From positions 6,613 to 30,547 of the forward strand of contig DGJU01000019.1 of the NCBI GenBank assembly GCA_002387605.1: a DNA stretch of 23,935 bases, written 5' to 3'. A program made the position numbers and the translations under genes. Below the pieces are notes generated by a model that did no database searches, was not told where the DNA came from, and was given only the letters and a program-made list of their open reading frames with translations. This stretch comes from Alphaproteobacteria bacterium UBA4588 (lineage in GTDB: Bacteria; Pseudomonadota; Alphaproteobacteria; Puniceispirillales; Puniceispirillaceae). Of the stretch, positions 14,533-20,408 are shown piece by piece. How positions within the stretch are numbered: position 1 is the first letter of the stretch; the number at the start of each line of letters is the position of its first letter.

Positions 14533-14916
14533 ATGTCTGAAAAAACATCTACATCCCTCGTCCCCTCTCCGCGTCGGCTACCAGCTGTCCAGAATGATGA
14601 CCACAAGGAACGCTACAAATTTGGCGGCGAGGAGCAGCGGTTTGCGACAAGAGACGAGGTCCGTAAATTCCTGCCTGATATTCTTGGTCGTGTTCTGGCA
14701 CGCATTTGGATTGATCCTGAATTCCATGCTGACTTTTCACGTAACCCACAGAAATCATTGGAAGATAACGGCGTCTTTTTGCCAGAAAATATGATAATCG
14801 ATTTCCAACGTCAGGATAGTGACCGGCCACGTATCGTTGTATTTGAGCAACGCCCTGGCTCAAAATTCAAAGTGCGGGTCCTCTATCTTCAACTTGTTAT
14901 GATGGCAGGCCGCTAA
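14533..14916 (+). CDS. Small protein resembling the nitrile-hydratase-alpha / NHLP leader family
   Basis: A 127-aa soluble protein. Residues 43-107 (VRKFLPDILGRVLARIWIDP, then EFHADFSRNPQKSLEDNGVF, LPENMIIDFQRQDSDRPRIV) resemble the helical N-terminal region of nitrile hydratase alpha and the NHLP leader family of ribosomally made peptides. The shared pattern is Arg-Trp-containing helix, D-P-x-F, then P-x-x-x-L-x-x-x-G-x-x-L-P. No metal-binding CxLCxC of nitrile hydratase and no Gly-Gly cleavage site are present, and no modifying enzymes are nearby. It is therefore neither a working nitrile hydratase nor an obvious peptide precursor. It starts a small rightward block; the next gene begins 1 nt after its stop. 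Role unknown; similarity judged by eye only. Confidence 0.72.
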   Translation: MSEKTSTSLVPSPRRLPAVQNDDHKERYKFGGEEQRFATRDEVRKFLPDILGRVLARIWIDPEFHADFSRNPQKSLEDNGVFLPENMIIDFQRQDSDRPRIVVFEQRPGSKFKVRVLYLQLVMMAGR

Positions 14917-14917
14917 C

Positions 14918-15655
14918 ATGAGGCATGCTTATTGCGGACGCGTTTCAGTCTCGTATGCCTGCCTATTTCTGATGCTATTTTGCTATCAAAATTTTGCTAT
15001 CCGAAATGTCTCGGCAGCCGAATCACCTAGCCTTGCTTCTGAACAAACAGGGCAACCTGCACAAATACTCAGCAAAGATAGCTTTGATGATGCTGTTCAA
15101 GCTGTAAAAGACAGAGATTTTCAGCGTGCTGTGCAGATTTTCACCACATTATCCCAAACCGTTCACTATGGGGGGCAGTATGAAGCTCAGTTCAATTTAG
15201 CTGTCCTACTCAAGCAAGGCAGGGGTCGGCCGCAGAATTATGCTGAAGCGCTCTATTGGGCGCGGCGGGCAGAACTGGGCGGTATAGAAAAGTCGAAAAA
15301 CTTCGCTGATAGTTTTTCAGACCGCATTACTGAAGACCAGCATAAAGCTATTCTGGCCCGCATTAAAACGGCACTTTTGAAGGAAGTTGATCTGGGTGCA
15401 ATTGATACATTGCCTCAATTAGCAACATTTCATATCACCTTGCTGGATGAATATGACTATGGACAAGCCTATCTATGGTTTGCCTTAGGTGCAGCGCTGG
15501 ACTTGCCAGAGCAGGATGTCAGACGTGCTGAAATGGAAGATGAGCTTGAAACAGAGCAAATAGCCACCCTTCAGAGGGAAACAAACAAACTATTTGATGC
15601 GCTTTTGGCAGGAGATTCATTAGAACTCCTGCTTCAGCCCGCAGTGGAGGAGTAA
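14918..15655 (+). CDS. Secreted Sel1-repeat protein, possibly MotX-like
   Basis: A 245-aa protein with an N-terminal hydrophobic signal (about residues 10-27, cleavage near VSAAE, 31-35). It has Sel1/TPR-like helices: AQFNLAVLLKQGRGRPQNYA, then EALYWARRAELGG (about 90-122). Later comes QAYLWFALGAALDLPEQDVR, then LETEQIATLQRETNKLF, the usual Sel1 C-terminal pattern. In Vibrio, MotX is a periplasmic Sel1-repeat protein of the T-ring that connects stators to the H-ring. FlgP and FlgT (H-ring) in this window make a MotX-like role attractive, but Sel1 proteins are diverse and no MotY is visible. It is 1 nt after the NHLP-like gene and 3 nt before the next, so the three are co-transcribed. Confidence 0.78.
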   Translation: MRHAYCGRVSVSYACLFLMLFCYQNFAIRNVSAAESPSLASEQTGQPAQILSKDSFDDAVQAVKDRDFQRAVQIFTTLSQTVHYGGQYEAQFNLAVLLKQGRGRPQNYAEALYWARRAELGGIEKSKNFADSFSDRITEDQHKAILARIKTALLKEVDLGAIDTLPQLATFHITLLDEYDYGQAYLWFALGAALDLPEQDVRRAEMEDELETEQIATLQRETNKLFDALLAGDSLELLLQPAVEE

Positions 15656-15658
15656 CCG

Positions 15659-15865
15659 ATGAAAACACGCGTAAACTGGATTATTGATGGCTCTCTGGAG
15701 ATAGAGGCTGAAACTGCCAGCGATGCAGAACAAATTGTTGCTGATAAGTTACAGCATTTCATTCAAAGCCATCCAGAATTAACCAATGACCTCGGCGCTA
15801 CAGCGATTCAAGGTCAGGCGATTGATGAAAACGGTGACCCTTTAGCACGCTCTGATCTCAATTAG
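15659..15865 (+). CDS. Small 68-aa protein of unknown function
   Basis: A 68-aa soluble acidic protein starting MKTRVNWIIDGSLEIEAETA. The first 35 residues suggest one beta hairpin and a helix (ASDAEQIVADKLQHFI), a pattern common in small uncharacterised proteins. It begins 3 nt after the Sel1 gene stop, within an evident operon, and GGAGGAG upstream gives a strong ribosome site. No family assigned. Confidence 0.7.
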   Translation: MKTRVNWIIDGSLEIEAETASDAEQIVADKLQHFIQSHPELTNDLGATAIQGQAIDENGDPLARSDLN

Positions 15866-15922
15866 ACCAGTTAGTGACCAGAAATTAAATGGTCAGGCTA
15901 TTACTTAAGGCTGCTCTTCAGA

Positions 15923-16108
15923 CTAGAAGGTGCCAAGCAGGTCCGAGATTGTTTTCTCGAGCTCTTCATTGTCGCGCTCTATTTCTTCAATTTCTTGACG
16001 TAATTCTTGTATCCGGCTTTTACGTTGTTCCATCACATCCTTGATTTCATCAAGAACAGTGGATAAGCGCGAACTCAGATCAATCGCATCTACTTCATCA
16101 TCTACCAC
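15923..16108 (-). CDS. 61-aa coiled-coil protein with its own sigma-54 promoter
   Basis: A 61-aa protein, highly charged and almost all helix: LDEIKDVMEQRKSRIQELRQ, then EIEEIERDNEELEKTISDLL. This gives a coiled coil over roughly residues 14-58. The start is GTG at 16108, with a strong GGAGG 8 nt upstream (GAGGAGGACAACAAGTG). A sigma-54 element lies 55 bp upstream. Promoter class and position make a flagellar function likely, for example as a structural adaptor or export chaperone, but no family can be named. It faces its neighbours on both sides. Confidence 0.68.
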   Translation of the reverse strand: MVDDEVDAIDLSSRLSTVLDEIKDVMEQRKSRIQELRQEIEEIERDNEELEKTISDLLGTF

Positions 16109-16162
16109 TTGTTGTCCTCCTCACATCCATAGCATAATACATTAGCTATATGAGACCGCTGT

Positions 16163-16177
16163 GCAAGAACTGCGCCA
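16163..16177 (-). promoter_or_regulatory. Sigma-54 promoter for the 61-aa coiled-coil gene
   Basis: The minus strand reads TGGCGC-AGTTC-TTGC, with GG at 16176-16175 and GC at 16164-16163, 12 bp apart and one mismatch from TGGCAC. The predicted start near 16151 leaves a leader of about 43 nt. Confidence 0.72.
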
Positions 16178-16225
16178 CGCTATACACAAGTTGCTCATAA
16201 TATATTACTATTAAGACTAAAGGCG

Positions 16226-16714
16226 TTGCAAATCTGGAGACAATCATTGCTATTACATTTCTTGCGGTTATTTTCTGTGCCTCATCTCCTACTCACATTA
16301 TTTGTATTATGCGGTGCCTTTATCTTGGAAGCCGGCAACGCCTTTGCAGCGCCAAAAGACATTCCCTGCGATGTTCGGCTTGAATTCAGCACAGACCCGT
16401 CAATTGGACAGGTTGTCAGCTACACATTATCCGTTCAGGTTAAAAATAGCTCGCCACAACCTATCACAGCTGTTTCGCTTTTGTGGCTTGATGATGCTGG
16501 CGTTGTTATCGGTAATAGTGATGCAGATTGCCGGCTTGAATCAAAATCTTTAGAGGTTTCTCATACAGGACAGTGCAAACGTGTCGTTCAGACAGTTAGC
16601 AGTAAGCTTATCCAGTCTTTTGGACAGACTGTTTGGACTGAACTCGTAAATTCTGAGTTATCAAACTTCAAACGGATCAAATCTTGCAGACTGGTCGGAT
16701 ATCGCTATGGCTGA
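16226..16714 (+). CDS. Secreted protein with four cysteines, unknown function
   Basis: An open frame of up to 162 aa with non-ATG starts only: TTG at 16226, or TTG at 16247, which has GGAG upstream and is the better placed. The N-terminus has a long hydrophobic signal (LLLTLFVLCGAFILEAGNAF, cleavage near AFAA). The mature part (about 120 aa) is beta-rich, with YTLSVQVKNSSPQPITAVSL and four cysteines (in IPCDV, ADCRL, TGQCKR and KSCRL) that could form two disulfides, suggesting an Ig-like periplasmic domain. It ends 16 bp before the next gene. It is likely part of the same block as the coiled-coil membrane protein and the FliL-like protein. Family not recognised. Confidence 0.65.
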   Translation: MQIWRQSLLLHFLRLFSVPHLLLTLFVLCGAFILEAGNAFAAPKDIPCDVRLEFSTDPSIGQVVSYTLSVQVKNSSPQPITAVSLLWLDDAGVVIGNSDADCRLESKSLEVSHTGQCKRVVQTVSSKLIQSFGQTVWTELVNSELSNFKRIKSCRLVGYRYG

Positions 16715-16730
16715 GCAGGACATATAGCTC

Positions 16731-17534
16731 ATGGATAATGACCAAATAAAACAACAAATTGAGAGTGCTAAACGTGCGTTTATTGCCTCTAAAGCACAAC
16801 CACGCCAAAATTCTATGGCCGGTGATACAGCGACAAATGGTGACCGTATCACTGAGACAAAAACACAAAAAGATATTCTGGCACGTGTTTCGAGTCTGAT
16901 GGCTGAAGCCTCACAGACGCGCAGAAGCAATCCGCTTTCAGACGATAGCAGCACAGAACCACCACGTCCTTTCTGGGCCCAGTCGCAGACTGATTTAAGC
17001 TCGTTTGAAAAATGGGAAAGGCAGCAGAATATGACAAATTCGGATGATACGCCTGAAAGCGCTCATGAAGTGCCGCCATTAGCAACGATGCCCGAGGCAC
17101 AGCCCTCCCTCATAAAAGATGATACTGACACAGCTTTATCAGCTATCCGTGATGAGGTTATTGGCAGAATAGATAATGGGTCCAAACCTGACAATGATGC
17201 AAAAATATTAGAATTGACCGAAAAAACCCAACAGCTTGAAGCACGTATTGACAAGCATCAGCAAGATATTGCCACCTTATTGCAACTTATTCGCCAGACA
17301 ATGGCGCGACAGAAACAAGATACGGTAGAAGAGCGCATTGTGCCTCAACCGGCGGCATCAAAATCATCCAGCATTACCGGACTTGTCTTTTTCATCATGT
17401 TTCTGATTGTCATTGCAATTACAGGCTGGCTGTTCTGGATGAACCCTGTTCTGATGACAAATCTGGCAACGATGCTGGTGAATAAGGCCTTTACGATGAT
17501 GATGAATATAGTGTCTCTGGCTGGACTGGTATAA
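16731..17534 (+). CDS. Membrane protein with long disordered N-terminus and coiled coil, unknown function
   Basis: A 267-aa protein. Residues 1-150 are polar and low-complexity, with a helical start MDNDQIKQQIESAKRAFIAS. Residues 157-195 form a probable coiled coil (LELTEKTQQLEARIDKHQQD). Residues about 215-236 are a clear membrane segment (ITGLVFFIMFLIVIAITGWL), and the last 30 residues form a second hydrophobic, Met-rich helix. The large N-terminal part is probably cytoplasmic. It is followed after 6 bp by the FliL-like gene, so a partnership at the inner membrane is plausible. AGGA lies about 11 nt before the ATG. No known family recognised. Confidence 0.7.
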   Translation: MDNDQIKQQIESAKRAFIASKAQPRQNSMAGDTATNGDRITETKTQKDILARVSSLMAEASQTRRSNPLSDDSSTEPPRPFWAQSQTDLSSFEKWERQQNMTNSDDTPESAHEVPPLATMPEAQPSLIKDDTDTALSAIRDEVIGRIDNGSKPDNDAKILELTEKTQQLEARIDKHQQDIATLLQLIRQTMARQKQDTVEERIVPQPAASKSSSITGLVFFIMFLIVIAITGWLFWMNPVLMTNLATMLVNKAFTMMMNIVSLAGLV

Positions 17535-17540
17535 TCACTC

Positions 17541-18104
17541 ATGGCTCTGTTAGGACCCCACTTGATTGTTCCTGCGATAACGACCGGCGTAGTTGCGGTC
17601 GTTAGCGGCATTTTTTATCTGGGGACTGTATCTCTATCGTCACCGCCAGAGGCTACTGACCCGATATTAGAAGAGCGCCTGAAAGCCACTGGTCTCCTGA
17701 CGAAAAAAGAACCGGAACCAGAGCTAGAAATTGATGATGAAAAGAGCCTGCTAGAAACAACGATGTCAGAGCCTGTTCACCGGTATTTTACTTTTCCAAA
17801 CCCCTTTTTAACAAATCTTCAGACAGGTCAGACGATCACGCTGGAGTTGGCACTTTTAACAACTCAGCCGAGCAATGAAGCCGAAAGCTTTATCGAAGCA
17901 GTGAGCGGCTTTCGACCTGTTTTACGGTCTGAAATTTTAGCCTATCTTAGCACTGTGCCTTTTAATCGTTTCTCGCATCCAAAAATCCGCCATGAGCTCG
18001 AAGATGAAATAAGGGACACCATCAACCGCTACCTTATGATCATCGAAGGCGATGGAAAAAGCGGCGTCGCAGACGTTTATATTCAAAAGATGGTGCTAAG
18101 CTAG
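17541..18104 (+). CDS. fliL: FliL-like flagellar basal body-associated protein
   Basis: A 187-aa protein with one N-terminal membrane segment (about 7-32, LIVPAITTGVVAVVSGIFYL), an acidic linker (50-75) and a C-terminal domain from about 80. That domain contains YFTFPNPFLTNLQTGQTITL, then FIEAVSGFRPVLRSEILAYL, HELEDEIRDTINRYLMI, and a final VADVYIQKMVLS strand. This matches the FliL pattern of an N-terminal anchor and a stomatin-like periplasmic domain ending in a beta strand. FliL rings surround stator units and raise torque or stator stability. It is divergent from textbook FliL and may be a paralogue. It is not next to fliM or fliN here. Its stop shares the CTAG at 18101-18104 with the stop of the converging gene. 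Confidence 0.75.
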   Translation: MALLGPHLIVPAITTGVVAVVSGIFYLGTVSLSSPPEATDPILEERLKATGLLTKKEPEPELEIDDEKSLLETTMSEPVHRYFTFPNPFLTNLQTGQTITLELALLTTQPSNEAESFIEAVSGFRPVLRSEILAYLSTVPFNRFSHPKIRHELEDEIRDTINRYLMIIEGDGKSGVADVYIQKMVLS

Positions 18105-18490
18105 TGCGAGGATGATGCGAAGCTTATCATAACATCGCAGAATGCGTCCTTTTCTTCATCCGTCAGGGTGAAGGCTGATGCTGTCCGCAATAGGGCGTTT
18201 TGGCCAGATGCTGCCTGCAAAATATTTTCCTGTCCTTCGGGAAATGTCATTCGCATTTCAAGCCGGCGCTGGCGGGTCATTCTGAAATCAACCTCAATAC
18301 CCAGCGGCGCAAATAACGCTGTAACCTGCCTCTGGAAAAGGCCGAAATGCGGTATCATCATATTTTTTGGAAACAGAATGCTTTTAATCTGCCGCGATGG
18401 AGCGTTTCTTATCACATCAGACGTCAATAATCCCTCATTGAAATCAAGAGAGAGCTGATCTGCAAAATAGGAGGCGGTTTGTATACCCAT
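18101..18490 (-). CDS. Unknown 129-aa protein converging on the FliL-like gene
   Basis: A 129-aa soluble protein beginning MGIQTASYFADQLSLDFNEG, rich in basic residues in the middle (FRMTRQRRLEMRMTFPEGQE), with a helical C-terminus TLTDEEKDAFCDVMISFASS. There is no signal peptide or membrane segment, and I do not recognise a family. It ends on the same CTAG as the FliL-like gene, reading towards it. A weak sigma-54-like element lies about 70 bp upstream. If that element is real, this gene is the last member of the flagellar block. Confidence 0.62.
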   Translation of the reverse strand: MGIQTASYFADQLSLDFNEGLLTSDVIRNAPSRQIKSILFPKNMMIPHFGLFQRQVTALFAPLGIEVDFRMTRQRRLEMRMTFPEGQENILQAASGQNALLRTASAFTLTDEEKDAFCDVMISFASSSH

Positions 18491-18559
18491 GAATCTGGTT
18501 ATCAGACCTAACGATAAATTATCCCAAAATAACTATCGCTAACGTAGCTAATTATCATG

Positions 18560-18574
18560 GCAGGGTCAATGCCG
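18560..18574 (-). promoter_or_regulatory. Weak sigma-54-like element upstream of the 129-aa gene
   Basis: The minus strand reads CGGCAT-TGACC-CTGC. GG and GC are spaced correctly (12 bp), but the flanking T of TGG and the first T of TTGC are missing. It is the right distance (about 58 nt from predicted start to ATG) and orientation. It could be chance. Confidence 0.3.
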
Positions 18575-18608
18575 ACGGACAAAAAACCTATACAAACCCG
18601 CGATTCGC

Positions 18609-18650
18609 ATCATGCAAGTTGTAAGCCCTATTTTATACAACCTACATGAT
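18609..18650 (-). other. Long imperfect stem-loop in the leftward transcript downstream of gloB
   Basis: Two 15-nt arms (18609-18623 and 18636-18650) enclose a 12-nt loop. In the minus-strand RNA all 15 positions pair, two of them as G-U or U-G wobbles. In the plus-strand RNA those two positions would be C-A mismatches. It lies 30 bp beyond the gloB stop. No immediate U-run follows, so it is not a textbook terminator, though it could stabilise or end the leftward transcript. Confidence 0.5.
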
Positions 18651-18679
18651 ATGAAAAAACAACGCTCAGAGACGGGACA

Positions 18680-19453
18680 TTAAAAATTATCCTTACGTGA
18701 CCGGATTTCAGAAAACACCTCTGCATCGCTTGCAGTCTGCAGCGACAGGAACGCGCGAATATCTTTATCGGACGCACGCAAGAACGGGTTTGTCGCAAGC
18801 TCTTCTGCCATCGTTGTAGGGATGGTTGGCTCGTTCCGTGACCGCAGCTCTGCTACCGTCTTCGCACGGGCAATAAGGGCTGAATTTTCAGGATCAACAC
18901 TTAAAGCAAAGGCAACATTTGCCTCGGTATATTCATGACTACAGTAAATAACAGTCTGCTCTGGCAAGGCAGACATCAGCTTTGATAGGCTATTCCACAT
19001 CATTGGATAATCACCTTCAAAGACGCGCCCACAGCCCATCGCAAATAGCGTATCACCGGTAAAGCATACCTCTTCAGATGGCAGGTAGAAATTCAGCATA
19101 TCAAGAGTATGTCCCGGTGTTTCCATCACCTCTACCCGCGCGCCCGCAAACACGAAATGATCGCCATTGCAAAGATGTGTTGTAATCCCCGCATGACCGG
19201 GCTTATCACCTTTTGGGCCAAGCACCTCAACATCAACTCCCGCAACCAGATCAGCCAGTCCTTCAGTGTGATCATCATGGTGATGCGTGATGAATACATG
19301 GCTTAAATCCCACCCTTTATCGGCAAGAGCTGCTTTGTAGGCTGCGCCGTCTCCGGCATCAATTGCTGCTGTCTGCCCTGTCACGGGGTCATGAACAAGC
19401 ACGCCGTAATTATCACTGCCATAGACGAATTGATGATAGGTAAAGGATGACAT
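18680..19453 (-). CDS. gloB: Hydroxyacylglutathione hydrolase (glyoxalase II)
   Basis: A 257-aa metallo-beta-lactamase-fold enzyme from the ATG at 19453 (AAGGAG upstream). The frame extends to 19492, but the family start is at MSSFTYHQFVYGSDNYGVLV. Metal ligands are visible: THHHDDH at 56-62, H115 in PGHTLDM, D134 in FTGDTLF and H173 in CSHEYTEANV. The C-terminal helical domain (about 175-257) with NPFLRASDKDIRAFL is the glutathione-binding part of glyoxalase II. It hydrolyses S-lactoylglutathione to lactate and glutathione in the cytoplasm, the second step of methylglyoxal detoxification. It follows the HAD gene in the same direction, 68 bp downstream. It has no evident link to the flagellum. 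Confidence 0.95.
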   Translation of the reverse strand: MSSFTYHQFVYGSDNYGVLVHDPVTGQTAAIDAGDGAAYKAALADKGWDLSHVFITHHHDDHTEGLADLVAGVDVEVLGPKGDKPGHAGITTHLCNGDHFVFAGARVEVMETPGHTLDMLNFYLPSEEVCFTGDTLFAMGCGRVFEGDYPMMWNSLSKLMSALPEQTVIYCSHEYTEANVAFALSVDPENSALIARAKTVAELRSRNEPTIPTTMAEELATNPFLRASDKDIRAFLSLQTASDAEVFSEIRSRKDNF

Positions 19454-19521
19454 CGCAAATAAACTCCTTCTGAGGTCATGTTCCGGCGCCATGCCAGAAA
19501 ATGGGATGATGGTATGTTATT

Positions 19522-20238
19522 CTATTCTGGAGAACCAGACCCTATTTTAAGAATAGAAAGTGCTGACTGTAAGCTTGGAACAGATAAATAACCCTCTGCC
19601 ATAAGGTCATCAGACGGCTTTTGTAAATCAGGCACCTGAATAACAGCCAGCCCTGCTGCCTGAGCCGCCCGCACCCCATTATTTGAATCTTCAAACACAA
19701 GGCAATTTTCTGGTCCAAGCCCGAGCTTTTGTAATGCCCGCACATAAATATCAGGAGCTGGCTTGGCAATGGCAACCTGATCGCCGCCGGTAATATGCTC
19801 AAAAAAAGACAAAAAACCTGCCTTCTCAAGATTAGTTTCAGCTTTTGGGGTCTGGCTGGATGTCGCAACACTAAGCCGTATGCCAGCATGCCGCACCGCT
19901 TGCAAAAACGCTGCTGCTTGGGGTTTTGGCGGCACATGCTCAGATAACATCTGATGGTAGCGCTGTTTCCAGTCGGCATCGAATGCAATCGCATCGATAT
20001 GTGCCGGCAAAGTTGCTATCAGAATAGGACGGTGCGCAGGGCCACTAAGGCCGGTTAATTGGGCAAATAATATTTCATCCGGCTCATGAGATACAGCCCT
20101 GCTTGCGGCGCAGAAAGTGTGCCATGATACAGCTTCTGTATCCAGCAACAATCCATCCATATCACAGATAATTGCTTTTAGATTACCGTCTTGCAGATGG
20201 GTAAACCCCGCAGGGAGTATGGGATATGAAGATGCCAT
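19522..20238 (-). CDS. HAD-superfamily phosphatase / beta-phosphoglucomutase-like
   Basis: A 238-aa HAD hydrolase. Motif I is IICDMDGLLLDTE (23-35) with the nucleophile Asp26 and acid Asp28. Motif II is SVATSSQ near 119-125. Motifs III and IV are KPAPDIYVRALQKLGL followed by CLVFEDSNNGVRAAQAAGL. A helical cap lies between motifs I and II, as in the subfamily of beta-phosphoglucomutase, phosphoglycolate phosphatase and YniC/GS1-like enzymes. Substrate cannot be told from sequence. It is just upstream of gloB in the same direction and may be co-transcribed. The ribosome site before the ATG at 20238 is weak. Confidence 0.9.
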   Translation of the reverse strand: MASSYPILPAGFTHLQDGNLKAIICDMDGLLLDTEAVSWHTFCAASRAVSHEPDEILFAQLTGLSGPAHRPILIATLPAHIDAIAFDADWKQRYHQMLSEHVPPKPQAAAFLQAVRHAGIRLSVATSSQTPKAETNLEKAGFLSFFEHITGGDQVAIAKPAPDIYVRALQKLGLGPENCLVFEDSNNGVRAAQAAGLAVIQVPDLQKPSDDLMAEGYLSVPSLQSALSILKIGSGSPE

Positions 20239-20330
20239 CTTTTGCCTGTCTCTTAAATTCTACGATACTTAACTTTAGCGCCTGTAATGCTTGTCGTCCT
20301 GAGCGATGCTCTGCTAGGTTGTAGGCGAGG

Positions 20331-20349
20331 TGCTTGCCGCCCGCAAGCA
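20331..20349. other. Short perfect hairpin between the HAD and amidase genes
   Basis: TGCTTGC-CGCCC-GCAAGCA, a 7-bp stem with a 5-nt loop, in the 170-bp gap between the divergent HAD and amidase genes. No U-run follows on either strand. It may be a regulatory dyad; nothing else was recognised in this gap. Confidence 0.35.
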
Positions 20350-20408
20350 TCTCGGCACGATACAATAAACCAGTTACGGTCCTCAAAGCATGTTGTTAAG
20401 GAGTGCTG

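Noticed and set aside
14533..14916. Ribosomally made peptide (RiPP) cluster suggested by the NHLP-like protein
   Set aside because: There is no core peptide, no GG cleavage motif, and no cyclodehydratase, radical SAM enzyme or exporter in the neighbourhood. Only the fold resemblance is kept.
20323..20337. AGGCGA-N5-TTGC upstream of the amidase gene as a sigma-54 promoter
   Set aside because: Only GG, TTGC and spacing match. Such hits are expected by chance, and the gene is not flagellar.
20183..20386. 67-aa leftward frame between HAD and amidase genes
   Set aside because: It overlaps the start of the HAD gene, has no recognisable family and contains the hairpin at 20331-20349.
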